DNA of 64,000 nt from Kovacikia minuta CCNUW1 (GCF_020091585.1 NZ_CP083582.1:5776536-5840535); one strand, 5' to 3'; numbered from the stretch's first letter, positions 18,220 to 28,445 are shown. Numbers and translations: made by a program. The notes: generated by a model from the letters alone, not told the origin.

Positions 18220-19815
18220 ATGACAAGCACTGTCCCGACAGCTGCAAGCCAAAATAAATTCGAAAAGTTTAAGGCGGAGAAAGATGGTCTGGCAGTCAAG
18301 GCAGAGCTGGAGCATTTTGCCAAGATTGGTTGGGAAGCGATGGACGAGACCGATCGCGACCACCGCCTGAAGTGGGTTGGCATCTTTTTTCGTCCGGTTA
18401 CTCCTGGCAAGTTCATGCTCAGAATGCGCATCCCCAATGGGATTTTAACCAGCGGACAAATGCGGGTTCTGGCAGAAGTGGTGCAACGCTATGGAGAAGA
18501 CGGTAACGCGGACATCACCACCCGCCAAAACATTCAACTGCGCGGGATTCGGATTGAGGATGTGCCTGACATTTTCCGCAAGTTTGAGGATGCCGGGTTA
18601 ACCAGTGTGCAGTCTGGGATGGACAATGTTCGGAACATCACGGGATCGCCCGTCGCCGGGATTGATGCTGACGAACTGATCGACACCCGTGGCTTGTGCC
18701 GCAAGGTACAGGATATGCTCACCAACAACGGCGAAGGAAACCCTTCGTTTACCAACCTGCCGCGCAAATTCAACATTGCGATCGGGGGTTGCCGTGATAA
18801 TTCCATCCATGCAGAAATCAACGACATTGCCTTTATTCCCGCTTACAAAAACGGCAATCTTGGGTTCAACGTTCTGGTGGGTGGCTTCTTTTCTGGTAAG
18901 CGTTGCGAAGCTGCAATTCCCCTCGATGCCTGGGTCGATCCCCGTGATGTGGTTGCGGTCTGTGAGGCGATCGTCCTGGTCTACCGGGATCACGGATTGC
19001 GGGCAAACCGCCAGAAAGCTCGCCTGATGTGGCTGATTGATGAGTGGGGATTAGCCCAGTTTCGGGTAGAGGTAGAAAAGCGGCTCGGATTCCCGCTCCA
19101 AACCGCTGCTCCTAAGGATGAAATCCTCTGGGATAAGCGCGATCACATTGGGATTCATGCCCAGAAACAACCCTGTCTTAACTACGTTGGTTTGCATGTT
19201 CCGATCGGGCGTCTCTATGCTGCTGATATGTTTGACCTGGCACGACTGGCAGAGGTGTATGGCAGTGGCGAACTGCGGTTGACGGTGGAACAGAATGTGA
19301 TCATTCCTGACGTACCCGACTCTCGTCTTGCTCCTTTGTTGAAAGAACCTTTGCTGGAACGGTTTTCGGTCAACCCCAGTGCGCTGGGGCGATCGCTCGT
19401 TTCCTGCACGGGCAGTCAATTCTGTAACTTTGCCCTGATTGAAACCAAGAACCGTGCCCTGGCCTTAATTCAGGAACTGGATACGGAACTCTACTGTCCC
19501 CAGCCAGTACGCATCCACTGGACGGGGTGCCCTAACTCCTGTGGTCAGCCCCAGGTCGCAGACATTGGCTTGATGGGAACCAAAGTCCGTAAGGATGGCA
19601 AGACCTTAGAAGGGGTTGATATTTATACCGGGGGCAAAGTTGGCAAGCACGCCAAACTGGGTACTTGCACCACCAAAGGCATTCCCTGTGAGGATTTAAA
19701 GCCCATCCTGCGAACCATGCTGATCCAGGACTTTGGAGCCAAAGAAAGGGCAGACATGCCCCCAGAGTTTGCTTCCCGCAAATCAGCACTGGCGATCGAC
19801 ATGACTTCAAATTAG
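18220..19815 (+). CDS. nirA: ferredoxin-nitrite reductase
   Basis: NirA reduces nitrite to ammonium with six electrons from ferredoxin, on a [4Fe-4S]-sirohaem centre in the cytoplasm. The four ligand cysteines are in SCTGSQFCNF (C-x5-C) and WTGCPNSCGQPQ (C-x3-C). Both nitrite/sulfite reductase ferredoxin-like half-domains are present (FFRPVTPGKFMLRMRIPNG; PCLNYVGLHVPIGRLYAADM). The protein has 531 residues from the ATG. That start is preferred over GTG at 18199 because TTGGAGAAAA lies just before it. It is the first gene of the nirA-nrtABCD-DUF1830-narB operon and sits behind the NtcA promoter. Confidence 0.97.
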   Translation: MTSTVPTAASQNKFEKFKAEKDGLAVKAELEHFAKIGWEAMDETDRDHRLKWVGIFFRPVTPGKFMLRMRIPNGILTSGQMRVLAEVVQRYGEDGNADITTRQNIQLRGIRIEDVPDIFRKFEDAGLTSVQSGMDNVRNITGSPVAGIDADELIDTRGLCRKVQDMLTNNGEGNPSFTNLPRKFNIAIGGCRDNSIHAEINDIAFIPAYKNGNLGFNVLVGGFFSGKRCEAAIPLDAWVDPRDVVAVCEAIVLVYRDHGLRANRQKARLMWLIDEWGLAQFRVEVEKRLGFPLQTAAPKDEILWDKRDHIGIHAQKQPCLNYVGLHVPIGRLYAADMFDLARLAEVYGSGELRLTVEQNVIIPDVPDSRLAPLLKEPLLERFSVNPSALGRSLVSCTGSQFCNFALIETKNRALALIQELDTELYCPQPVRIHWTGCPNSCGQPQVADIGLMGTKVRKDGKTLEGVDIYTGGKVGKHAKLGTCTTKGIPCEDLKPILRTMLIQDFGAKERADMPPEFASRKSALAIDMTSN

Positions 19816-20047
19816 TGCAAGCAGGCAGAGGGCAGGCAATGGAGGAGATGGGGAAGACGCGGAGACACGGAGATGCGGGGACACGGAGGATTTAATTCAA
19901 AATTCAAAATTCTCCTCACTCCTTAACTCACCTTAAATTCAAAGACTTAAACCGCCTCTCCCCGCCTCTCCCACCCTCCCCATCCCTTAACAGGTGCCGC
20001 GCAAATCTGTTGAATCTATTCCCCAATCAATTTTCTGGAAAACAGCA
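19816..20047. other. nirA-nrtA spacer built of purine-rich then pyrimidine-rich repeats
   Basis: Runs such as GGCAGAGGGCAGG and GACGCGGAGACACGGAG are followed by ATTCAAAATTCAAAATT and then GCCTCTCCCCGCCTCTCCC. No gene is seen. Similar filler words recur at other spacers and inside the 53 kb gene. Confidence 0.7.
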
Positions 20048-21383
20048 ATGACCAATCTGACACGACGCAAGTTTATTTTCACCGCGGGTGCAACCGCAGC
20101 CGGAACCCTACTTGTAAACGGCTGTTCCTCAAAAACGAAGACGGGTGGCAGTAGCGCCAGCAGTAGCCCCAGCGCAGTTCCGGCTGCCAATGTGAATGCA
20201 GCCGATGCCCCCGAAGTCACAACGGCAACGCTAGGATTCATTGCACTGACAGACTCATCCCCGTTGATCATTGCGAAGGAAAAGAAACTCTTCGACAAAT
20301 ACGGCATGACTGATGTGAAGTTGGTGAAGCAAAGCTTCCTGGGCAGCCACCCGCGACAACCTGAAAACCGGATCTCAGGGTGGCGGCATTGATGGGGCAC
20401 ATATTCTCACTCCTATGCCTTACCTGATGACGACGGGGGCAGTGACCGAAGGTACCCCTGTGCCCATGTATATCCTGGCGCGGCTGAACCTAAATGGGCA
20501 ATGCATTTCCGTTGCAAATACTTATAAAGACCTGAAGCTTGGGCTGAAAAGTGATGTCATCAAGGATGCAATTTCCAAAGCCAAATCTAACGGTAAAGAA
20601 GCAAAGTTTGCAGTCACTTTTCCTGGCGGTACCCACGATTTGTGGATGCGCTACTGGCTGGCAGCAGGTGGCATTACACCGAAGAAAGATGCCTCTCTGA
20701 TCGTGATTCCGCCCCCACAAATGGTTGCCAACATGAAAGAAGGGCAAATGGAAGCCTTCTGTGTGGGCGAACCTTGGAATGGGCAACTGGTCAATCAGGG
20801 AATTGGTTATACCGCCCTGACCACGGGGGAACTGTGGAATAACCATCCCGAAAAAGCCTTTACGATGCCGGCGGACTGGGTAGATAAGAACCCCAAAGCT
20901 GCCAAAGCCTTGTTAATGGCGGTGATGGAAGCCCAGATGTGGTGCGACAAGATGGAAAACAAGGAGGAGATGGCGGAAATCGTCTCTGCTCAGAAATACT
21001 TCAAAGCACCTGCGAAGGACATTGTGGATCGGGCTAAGGGCAAGTTTGATTATGGCAACGGGCGCGTCGAAGAGAACAGCGAGCATGTCATGAAGTTCTG
21101 GCTGAATGGAGAAGCGTCCTATCCCTTCCAAAGCCACGACCTCTGGTTCATTACCGAAGATATGCGCTGGGGTTACCTGCCTGCCGACACCGATGGAATG
21201 GCGCTGGTCAAGAAGGTAAACCGGGAAGATATCTGGAAGGAAGCTGCCAAGGGCATTGGGCAGGAAGCTGCTATTCCCAAGAGCACTTCTCGTGGAGTTG
21301 AAACCTTCTTTGATGGCACCAGGTTTGACCCCGAAAATCCGCAGGCTTACCTCAAGAGCCTCAAGATTACTGCGATCGCCTAA
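20048..21383 (+). pseudogene. nrtA: nitrate ABC transporter substrate-binding protein NrtA, frameshifted by +1
   Basis: NrtA binds nitrate/nitrite in the periplasm as a membrane-anchored lipoprotein. The start has a twin-arginine-like leader and lipobox (MTNLTRRKFIFTAGATAAG, then LLVNGC), then a Ser-rich linker and the family start TTATLGFIALTDSSPLIIAK. The frame breaks at 20331-20333: CAAAGCTTCC should be CAAGCTTCC, after which the expected WAATRDNLKTGSQGGGIDGA segment appears in the next frame and runs to 21383. An extra A in a short A run is the simplest explanation. With an intact NrtC, NrtD and NarB downstream, a sequencing insertion is more likely than loss of function. Confidence 0.88.
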
Positions 21384-21471
21384 CTCTTAGAGTTTTACGT
21401 TTTGAGTTTTACGTTTTGAGTTGGGGGAGTTGGTCATCGGTAATCGGTCATTCGCTTGCTGCTTGATCCCT

Positions 21472-21503
21472 CCCCCACACCCCACACCCCACACCCCACA
21501 CCC
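21472..21503 (+). repeat. CACACCC heptamer repeat abutting the nrtB start
   Basis: Four tandem CACACCC units end directly at the nrtB ATG (21504), leaving no room for a Shine-Dalgarno sequence. The rest of the 120-base spacer carries GTTTTACGTTTTGAG repeats. Confidence 0.8.
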
Positions 21504-22350
21504 ATGACCACAGCAGCCCGTAGACTTCCAAAGTTTGACCCAGCGGTATTTCTCCAGAAAAATGCCCGCAAGGTGCTTGCGCCGATCATTGCATTATCCA
21601 TTGCCCTGGTACTCTGGGAAACATTTTCCCTGGTCACCAAATCCTTGCCCGGTCCAATCCAGGTGCTTCAGGATACGTGGGACCCGTGGATTATTTGCCC
21701 CTTCTTTGTGGGCGATCAGGCATTTGGTTTAGATGGTTTGAATGGTGGCGATGTTGGACTCGGTTGGCAAACCCTCGCCAGTTTGATCCGGGTTGCCATC
21801 GGTTATACCCTCGCGTCCCTGCTGGGTATTGCAGTTGGGATTTTGGTTGGTGCCAGTCCGGTGCTTTATGAAGCGGTTGATCCCATGTTTCAGGTGTTGC
21901 GCACCGTACCCCCCCTTGCCTGGTTACCGATCGCCCTGGCAATTTTCAAAGACTCTGGCCCAGCAGGTATCTTCATCCTCCTTTATCACCGCCATCTGGC
22001 CCATTATTTACAACACAGCCGTAGGCGTGCAGCAACTCCCGCAGGACTACAAAAACGTTTCCAGGGTGTTGCGTCTGTCGGGTAAGGAATATTTCTTCAG
22101 CATTCTGTTGCCTTCCATCGTGCCCTACATGTTTACAGGGCTACGGTTAGGAATTGGACTGGCGTGGTTGGCGATCGTTGCCGCTGAAATGCTGCGAGGC
22201 GATACCGGAATTGGTTTCTTTATCTGGAACTCTTACAACAGCGGCAACCTGAGCGAAGTGATCCTGGCATTGTTCTATATCGGCATCGTTGGGCTGTTGC
22301 TCGATAAGTTTGTTGGGTTCATTTCCAGCTTTGTAAGTTCGGACAAGTAG
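21504..22350 (+). pseudogene. nrtB: nitrate ABC transporter permease NrtB, frameshifted by +1
   Basis: NrtB is the membrane permease of the nitrate transporter (binding-protein-dependent inner-membrane family, about 280 residues when repaired). The first part includes LAPIIALSIALVLWETFSL and TLASLIRVAIGYTLASLLGI. The EAA loop region is LPQDYKNVSRVLRLSGKEYF and lies in the second frame, as does YMFTGLRLGIGLAWLAIVAA. The frame changes near 21981: ATCTTCATCCTCCTTTATC reads IFIL then FITAIWPII if one C is dropped. As with nrtA this is a single inserted base, probably an assembly error. Start at 21504 fits known NrtB N-termini. Confidence 0.88.
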
Positions 22351-22514
22351 GTAGGTGGTAGGTGATAGGTGGTAGGGAAAGGATAAAGGATAAGAGATTA
22401 AGGATAAAAATTCTCTTCTCACCCCATCATCCTCTCACCTCCCTATCTCCTCCACTGCCCTCATATCCTCCTCCCCCTTTTATCCTTCATCCTTCATCCC
22501 TCATCCTTCCCCCT
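22351..22514 (+). repeat. nrtB-nrtC spacer with complementary GGATAAA and TTATCCTTC repeats
   Basis: The left part (22351-22410) has GTAGGTG units and GGATAAAGGATAAG. The right part (22478-22514) has CTTCATCC units that end at the nrtC start. The two parts can pair (about 14 of 15 bases) to form a long hairpin next to the start codon. Confidence 0.7.
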
Positions 22515-24515
22515 ATGTCTTCCTTTGTCGAAATTGATCATGTGAGCCGCATCTTTCCGTTAGCGGATGGCGGGCAGTACATTGCCCTGAAAGATATTGA
22601 CTTGAAGATTCAGCAGGGCGAGTTTGTTTCCCTGATTGGGCATTCGGGTTGCGGCAAATCTACCCTGTTAAACATCATTGCAGGAATGGATCGTCCCACG
22701 GGCGGTGGCGTTGTCCTGGAAGGGCGACAAGTTACCAAACCAGGTCCCGATCGCATGATGGTATTTCAAAACTACTCATTGTTGCCCTGGCTGACCGTGC
22801 GCGAAAATATCGCCCTGGCAGTGAACAAGGTGATGGATAAACTCCCTGCGGGTGAACGCAAGGGCATTGTGGAACATCACATCGACATGGTGGGCTTACG
22901 GCATGCGGCCCATAAGAAGCCGGGCGAATTGTCGGGAGGGATGAAGCAACGGGTGGCGATCGCCCGTGCATTGGCAATCCGCCCTAAATTATTACTCCTG
23001 GATGAACCGTTTGGAGCACTGGATGCCCTGACCCGCGGCAATCTACAAGAGCGCCTGATGGAAATTTGCCAGGAAAACCATATAACCTGTGTCATGGTGA
23101 CCCACGATGTAGACGAAGCATTACTCCTTTCCGACCGGGTTGTGATGCTAACCACAGGTCCCGAAGCCCGGATTGGGCAAATTTTGGAGGTTCCAATTCC
23201 CCGCCCCCGTCATCGGATGGAAGTGGTTAACCATCCCAGTTACTATGCCCTGCGGAATGAAATGGTTTACTTCCTGAACCAACAGAAGCGATCGAAGAAG
23301 CGGAAGGCAGAGAAGGCAACCGCGATCGCCCGTCATGGTTTGGAAAAAATCAATCTGGAAATTGGTTTCGTTCCCTTAACCGATTGTGCCCCACTTGTGG
23401 TCGCCAAGGAAATGGGATTTTTTGCCAAGCACGGTTTAGAAGACGTTACCCTTTCTCGCGAACCAACCTGGAAGGCGATTGCCGAAGGGGTCGTCAGTCA
23501 GCGGCTTGATGCTGCCACAATGGTGGCGGGTCTGCCCCTCGCCCTGACCCTGGGCATCAACGGCACCCCCACCCCAATGGTGGCTGGCATGGTGCTGGCA
23601 CGCAACGGCAACGCCATCACCCTGGACAAGGATGTGTACGATTTGGACGTGCGATCGCTCCCCGATCTAAAGAACCTGATCGACCGCACACCGGACAAAG
23701 TTCACACCTTCGGCATCGTCCATGCGGCATCGATGCAAAACCTGATGCTGCGCTACTGGCTTGCCTCCGGGGGCATCGATCCGGATCAGGATGCCAGCCT
23801 GGTTGTCATCCCACCGCCTCAAATGGTGGCAAACTTGATTGCTAACAATATTGATGGCTACTGTGTTGGGGAACCCTGGAATTCTCGTGCCGTCCACGAA
23901 GGCTTGGGAGTGGTGATGGCAACCGACCTGGATATTTGGGCAGGGCACCCGGAAAAGGTTTTGGGCATGCGCGAAGACTGGGTTAACCAGTATCCTCAAA
24001 CCCACATTGCCCTGATCAAAGCCCTGATTGAAGCCTGTGAATACTGCGACGATCGGCGCAACCGGGAAGAAATTCTTGAACTGCTCTGTCGGCCAGAGTA
24101 CGTCGGTTCTAAACCAGAATACACCCGTCCTGGTTTCATCGATCCCTACGATCAGGGAATCGGCGAAGAACCTCAGAACCATTACCGCTTCAACCAGTTC
24201 TATGTGGATCACAGCACCTTCCCAACCCGTGCCGAAGGACTGTGGATCTTGACCCAGCTTGCCCGCTGGGGAATTACCCCCTTTCCGAAAAACTGGATAG
24301 AAGTTTTGGAGCGCAACCGACGGCTTGACCTGTATGGCGAAGCTGCCCGCCAACTCGGTTTGCCCGACAACGAACCCGATCGCGACGCCTTCCATCTCTT
24401 CGATGGCATGATCTTTAACCCCGACGACCCGATCGGTTACCTGGAACGATTCACTATCAGCCGCCCAATTCAAGTCCAGGAAATCATCCTCGATAGCACG
24501 GCTGCGGTCAGGTAA
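22515..24515 (+). CDS. nrtC: nitrate ABC transporter ATPase with NrtA-like C-terminal domain
   Basis: NrtC is an ABC ATPase fused to a regulatory solute-binding domain. The first 270 residues have Walker A (GHSGCGKST), the LSGGMKQRVAIARAL signature and Walker B (LLLLDEPFGALD), with THDVDEALLLSDR as the switch. The second part, about residue 280 on, is NrtA-like (LEIGFVPLTDCAPLVVAKEM ... LMLRYWLASGGIDPDQDASL). In known NrtC proteins this C-terminal domain mediates ammonium-dependent inhibition of nitrate uptake. The 666-residue length matches the family. The ATG at 22515 is preferred; the upstream reading is repeat sequence. Confidence 0.96.
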   Translation: MSSFVEIDHVSRIFPLADGGQYIALKDIDLKIQQGEFVSLIGHSGCGKSTLLNIIAGMDRPTGGGVVLEGRQVTKPGPDRMMVFQNYSLLPWLTVRENIALAVNKVMDKLPAGERKGIVEHHIDMVGLRHAAHKKPGELSGGMKQRVAIARALAIRPKLLLLDEPFGALDALTRGNLQERLMEICQENHITCVMVTHDVDEALLLSDRVVMLTTGPEARIGQILEVPIPRPRHRMEVVNHPSYYALRNEMVYFLNQQKRSKKRKAEKATAIARHGLEKINLEIGFVPLTDCAPLVVAKEMGFFAKHGLEDVTLSREPTWKAIAEGVVSQRLDAATMVAGLPLALTLGINGTPTPMVAGMVLARNGNAITLDKDVYDLDVRSLPDLKNLIDRTPDKVHTFGIVHAASMQNLMLRYWLASGGIDPDQDASLVVIPPPQMVANLIANNIDGYCVGEPWNSRAVHEGLGVVMATDLDIWAGHPEKVLGMREDWVNQYPQTHIALIKALIEACEYCDDRRNREEILELLCRPEYVGSKPEYTRPGFIDPYDQGIGEEPQNHYRFNQFYVDHSTFPTRAEGLWILTQLARWGITPFPKNWIEVLERNRRLDLYGEAARQLGLPDNEPDRDAFHLFDGMIFNPDDPIGYLERFTISRPIQVQEIILDSTAAVR

Positions 24516-24690
24516 TAGAAGGCAGAGGGCAGAGGGCAGAAGGGAGGACGCAAAGACACGGAGAAACAGAATACTCAGTCCTCAGTCCTCTTCCTTAACT
24601 TAAAACTCAAAACTTAAAACTCTTTTCCCCCTCTCCCCACCTGACACCTGACACCTACCACCTGACACCTCTCCCCTACCCCCTATCCCC
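24516..24690 (+). repeat. nrtC-nrtD spacer with GGCAGAG and CACCTGA heptamer units
   Basis: GAAGGCAGAGGGCAGAGGG is followed by AAAACTTAAAACTC words, and then CACCTGACACCTGACACCT units running to a C-rich end (CCCCTATCCCC) directly before nrtD ATG. It contains no gene and no Shine-Dalgarno sequence. Confidence 0.75.
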
Positions 24691-25518
24691 ATGCAAACCC
24701 TCACCACTCCCAAAACCACCTCCACCACTGGTTACGAGCCATATTTGGCATTGGAGAACATTTCCAAGTCCTACCCAACGTCCCAGGAACCGTACACCGT
24801 TTTGGAAGGGATCGACCTTGCGATCAATGAAGGCGAGTTCATTTGCCTGATTGGACACTCCGGTTGTGGTAAAACCACCCTGCTCAACATGGTGTCTGGC
24901 TTTTCCAAACCCACTACAGGCGAAGTCCGGTTGCAGGGAAAGCGGATTACCCGTCCTGGACCTGAGCGGATGGTCGTGTTTCAAAACTACGCGCTGCTAC
25001 CCTGGAAAACTGCATTCGAGAATGTTTATCTGGCAGTGAATTCGGTTTATCCTGACAAACCCCGACGGGAAAAACTTGAAATTGTGCGAGAACATCTGGC
25101 AATGGTGGGACTGGAGGAAGCAGCCAACAAAAAGCCAGGGCAACTTTCCGGTGGGATGAAGCAGCGGGTATCGATCGCCCGCGCCCTCTCAATCTATCCC
25201 CAGGTGTTAATTCTGGATGAGCCCTTTGGCGCACTCGATGCCATCACCCGTGAAGAACTTCAGGACGAATTACTCCAGATCTGGAGTCAGCACCGCGTCA
25301 CTGTCATGATGATTACCCATGACATTGATGAAGCCCTGCTCCTATCCGATCGCGTCGTCATGATGACTAACGGACCTCGTGCCAAGATCGGCGAGATTAT
25401 GGAAATTCCCTTCCCCCGCCCGCGCAACCGCACCCAATTAATGGAAGACCCGCAATACTACACCCTCCGTAACCATGCGCTAGATTTTCTGTTCAGTCGT
25501 CATGCTTTACAGCAATAG
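24691..25518 (+). CDS. nrtD: nitrate ABC transporter ATPase NrtD
   Basis: The second ATPase of the nitrate importer, 275 residues. Walker A is GHSGCGKTT, the signature is QLSGGMKQRVSIARAL, and Walker B is LILDEPFGALDA; the switch His is in MMITHDIDEALLLSDR. It closely parallels the ATPase half of NrtC but lacks the NrtA-like domain. The two ATPases are thought to form a heterodimer under the NrtB permease. The start follows a C-rich repeat at 24680-24690. Confidence 0.96.
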   Translation: MQTLTTPKTTSTTGYEPYLALENISKSYPTSQEPYTVLEGIDLAINEGEFICLIGHSGCGKTTLLNMVSGFSKPTTGEVRLQGKRITRPGPERMVVFQNYALLPWKTAFENVYLAVNSVYPDKPRREKLEIVREHLAMVGLEEAANKKPGQLSGGMKQRVSIARALSIYPQVLILDEPFGALDAITREELQDELLQIWSQHRVTVMMITHDIDEALLLSDRVVMMTNGPRAKIGEIMEIPFPRPRNRTQLMEDPQYYTLRNHALDFLFSRHALQQ

Positions 25519-25584
25519 ATTGGTAGTGCCTTGCAGGGAAGCATGGTAAGAGGGTGGGAGAGTTCGAAATGCCCACACTCACGC

Positions 25585-25646
25585 CCTAAATCACCTCCAT
25601 CTCCCATCCCCCATCCCCATCCCCCATTCCCCATCCCCTGCTCCCT
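25585..25646 (+). repeat. CCATCCC repeats abutting the DUF1830 start
   Basis: A run of CATCTCC, CATCCCC and CATTCCC units fills most of the 128-base spacer after nrtD and ends six bases before the ATG at 25647. No ribosome site is visible. Confidence 0.75.
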
Positions 25647-25958
25647 ATGGTTCAGAGTTTCACATCGCTCCCTCATAACTGGTCGAATCGCATTCTCTGT
25701 TACTACGAAAACGCGACCAATCAGGTACAACTGGCTCGCATTGCCAACATTCCCAACTGGCTCTACGAGAAGGTTGTGTTTCCGGGGCAACGGCTTTTGT
25801 TTGAAGCGATTCCCGATGCTCTGCTGGAGGTTCACATCTGCACAACCAGCATGACCCTCCTGGAAGAAATTCCCTGCCCCCAATTGCAAGTAAGGGAAAT
25901 CACGGACACTTTAGCAGAGACGACTGCTCAAGACGATTCCATTGATTTAGCGGAATGA
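25647..25958 (+). CDS. DUF1830 family protein in the nitrate operon
   Basis: A 103-residue protein with the DUF1830 pattern: [20 protein letters not shown] then [23 protein letters not shown]1830 is a small, mainly cyanobacterial domain of unknown function. The stop overlaps the narB start by four bases (ATGA), so its translation is coupled to nitrate reductase. That suggests a role as a narB partner, such as cofactor insertion or regulation, by position only. Confidence 0.85.
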   Translation: MVQSFTSLPHNWSNRILCYYENATNQVQLARIANIPNWLYEKVVFPGQRLLFEAIPDALLEVHICTTSMTLLEEIPCPQLQVREITDTLAETTAQDDSIDLAE

Positions 25959-28264
25959 CAACACCAAATCCAACCCGGACGATTTGCCCCTACTGTGGTG
26001 TCGGCTGTGGCTTAGAAGCACTACCGCCTGCCCTTCCCGGTAAAGCGGTCAATCGAGATAAAGAAGGAACGCCAATCTGGCAGGTAAGAGGCGATCGCGC
26101 TCACCCTTCCAGCCAGGGTATGGTGTGCGTCAAGGGTGCCACTGTTGCCGAATCGCTGCACAAGGATCGGCTTTTGCATCCGATGATGCGAGATTCCCTC
26201 CACGAGCCGTTTCGCAGGGTTAGTTGGGATGAAGCTTTAGAGCGCATCGTGAGCCGTATCCAAACCGTGCGTGCAACTCAGGGACCGGATGCCCTTTGTA
26301 TGTATGGTTCTGGTCAGTTCAACACAGAAGACTACTACGTTGCCCAAAAGCTTATGAAGGGGTTTTTGGGTTCCAATAATTTTGATGCCAACTCGCGTTT
26401 GTGCATGTCCTCAGCGGTTTCGGCATATATCCAGAGCTTTGGCTCCGATGGTCCTCCCTGCTGTTACGAAGATCTGGATTTGACCGACTGCGCGTTTATT
26501 GTTGGCGCAAATGCAGCAGAGTGCCATCCCATAATCTTCAATCGCTTTCGTAAACACCACAAACAGGACAAAACCACCAGGCTGATTGTGGTTGATCCGC
26601 GTAAAACCCAGACGGCAGAAGCGGCGGATTTGCATCTGGCAATTAAGCCGGGAACGGACATCGACCTGTTTAATGGTCTGGCTTACCTGCTGCTCTATCG
26701 AGGCTATATGGACTCGGTGTTTGTCAGTAAACACACCAACCATTTCACCGCGTTTGCAGAGGTGTTTGAACACTACCCTCCGGATGTGGTAGCAGCGCGC
26801 TGTGGGGTCAGTGTTGAGGATCTGGAGACGGCTGCCCATTACTGGGGTGAGTCAGAGCGGGTGCTTTCGATGTGGTCGATGGGCATCAATCAGTCTAGCG
26901 AAGGGACGGCGAAGGCGCGATCGCTGATCAACCTGCACCTGATGACGGGGCAAATTGGTAAACCAGGAGCAGGTCCCTTTTCCCTTACCGGGCAACCCAA
27001 TGCAATGGGTGGACGGGAAGCCGGGGGACTATCCCATCTCCTTCCCGGTTATCGTTCGATCCATGATCCGCAGCACCGGGAAGAGGTAGAGGAGTTTTGG
27101 GGATTGGAGCCAGGGCAGATTTTCCCCACACCAGGACGCACCACCTGGGACATGATTACAGGATTAGAAAATGGGGAAGTTGGGTTTTTCTGGATCGCTG
27201 CGACCAATCCAGTCGTCAGCCTGCCAGATGCGGATCGGGTGAAACGGGCACTGCTGCGATCGCCCTTCACCGTTTATCAGGAATGCTATTACCCGACTGA
27301 AACAAGTGCCTACGCCCATATTCTGCTCCCGGCTGCCCAGTGGAGCGAAGCCCCCGGCACAATGACCAACTCGGAGCGGCGCGTCACCCTGGGTAACCAG
27401 TTCCGCACCCCTCCTGGGGAAGCGCGGGCAGATTGGGTCATTTTTGCCGATGTCGGTCGTCGTCTGGGCTTCTTGAAACCCTTTACATTTAATAGTGCGG
27501 CAGAAGTCTATGCGGAATTTGTTCAACTGACCCGCGATCGCCCCTGCGATATGACTGGCATCAGCCACGATCGTCTGCGCCATGAAGGTCCGCTCCAATG
27601 GCCCTGCTCCCAGGCAGAAGCAGAAGCAGAAGCAGCCAGGGATGAACCAGGGGGAATACGACTCCCCTCTTTTATGAGGCAGTTGGTAAAACCTTCTGTC
27701 TCCCAGGTTCCGGCAAAACGCCTTTATACCGATCTGCGATTCCATACGCCCGATGGTCGGGCAAATTTTGCGGCGTACCATTCCCGTGGACTGGCAGAAC
27801 CCCCCGATGACGATTATCCCTATGTTCTGACAACGGGACGACTCTATGGTCACTGGCATACCCAAACCCGCACAGGTCGGGTTGAAAAAATTCGCCAGAT
27901 GTACGACGGTCCTTTTCTGGAAATCCATCCCCGCGATGCAGAAGCGGTCGGCATCAAAGAAGGGGAACCCCTAGAAGTGCGATCACGGCGGGGGCTTGCC
28001 CGCTTTCCTGCCAAAGTGACGACTGCGATCGCCCCTGGTACGGTCTTTGTACCCATGCACTGGGGCGAACTATGGGCAGATAAAGCAGAAGCCAACGCCC
28101 TCACCCATCCCGCATCCTGCCCCGACTCCAAACAACCCGAACTAAAGGCGTGCGCCGTACAATTGCGTCCCGTTTCGCCCGCATCAGACCTTGTTGAGGA
28201 GCAACTTCAAAGTTTACCCTCGCAAGACCTTTACCCCTTACCCGTTACCCATTACTCAACTTAA
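25955..28264 (+). CDS. narB: ferredoxin-nitrate reductase
   Basis: NarB reduces nitrate to nitrite in the cytoplasm using ferredoxin, a bis-molybdopterin guanine dinucleotide cofactor and one [4Fe-4S] cluster. Cluster cysteines are in [14 protein letters not shown] with the last in [11 protein letters not shown]. Molybdopterin-oxidoreductase segments include [54 protein letters not shown] and [20 protein letters not shown]. The C-terminal cofactor-binding domain begins near [20 protein letters not shown]. At 769 residues it is slightly longer than many NarB because of an acidic stretch ([13 protein letters not shown]) near residue 555. It overlaps DUF1830 by four bases. Confidence 0.97.
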   Translation: MTTPNPTRTICPYCGVGCGLEALPPALPGKAVNRDKEGTPIWQVRGDRAHPSSQGMVCVKGATVAESLHKDRLLHPMMRDSLHEPFRRVSWDEALERIVSRIQTVRATQGPDALCMYGSGQFNTEDYYVAQKLMKGFLGSNNFDANSRLCMSSAVSAYIQSFGSDGPPCCYEDLDLTDCAFIVGANAAECHPIIFNRFRKHHKQDKTTRLIVVDPRKTQTAEAADLHLAIKPGTDIDLFNGLAYLLLYRGYMDSVFVSKHTNHFTAFAEVFEHYPPDVVAARCGVSVEDLETAAHYWGESERVLSMWSMGINQSSEGTAKARSLINLHLMTGQIGKPGAGPFSLTGQPNAMGGREAGGLSHLLPGYRSIHDPQHREEVEEFWGLEPGQIFPTPGRTTWDMITGLENGEVGFFWIAATNPVVSLPDADRVKRALLRSPFTVYQECYYPTETSAYAHILLPAAQWSEAPGTMTNSERRVTLGNQFRTPPGEARADWVIFADVGRRLGFLKPFTFNSAAEVYAEFVQLTRDRPCDMTGISHDRLRHEGPLQWPCSQAEAEAEAARDEPGGIRLPSFMRQLVKPSVSQVPAKRLYTDLRFHTPDGRANFAAYHSRGLAEPPDDDYPYVLTTGRLYGHWHTQTRTGRVEKIRQMYDGPFLEIHPRDAEAVGIKEGEPLEVRSRRGLARFPAKVTTAIAPGTVFVPMHWGELWADKAEANALTHPASCPDSKQPELKACAVQLRPVSPASDLVEEQLQSLPSQDLYPLPVTHYST

Positions 28265-28316
28265 AATTAAACCGCTAAAATCCAATGGCACTGGCTTAAA
28301 GTAATCTCGCCAACCC

Positions 28317-28350
28317 AGATCCCCGACTTTTTCAAAAAAGTCGGGGATCT
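28317..28350. repeat. GATCCCCGACTTTTT hairpin after narB
   Basis: A near-perfect inverted repeat AGATCCCCGACTTTTT / AAAAAGTCGGGGATCT lies 53 bases past the narB stop. It could end the operon transcript, although no T run follows the stem, and similar hairpins are dispersed (37192). Confidence 0.75.
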
Positions 28351-28445
28351 CAACTATTACTCAACCCCAAATTAAACCTTTAAGGTGAATCCCTCATCTT
28401 GCCATAACGGACTAAACTACAAAAGTCGTATCTCGTCTTTCAGTA

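Noticed and set aside
22362-22514. The long N-terminal extension of NrtC
   Set aside because: It is translated from repeat DNA (KDKRLRIKIL..., PPLPSYPPPP) and is unlike NrtC; the ATG at 22515 is the better start.
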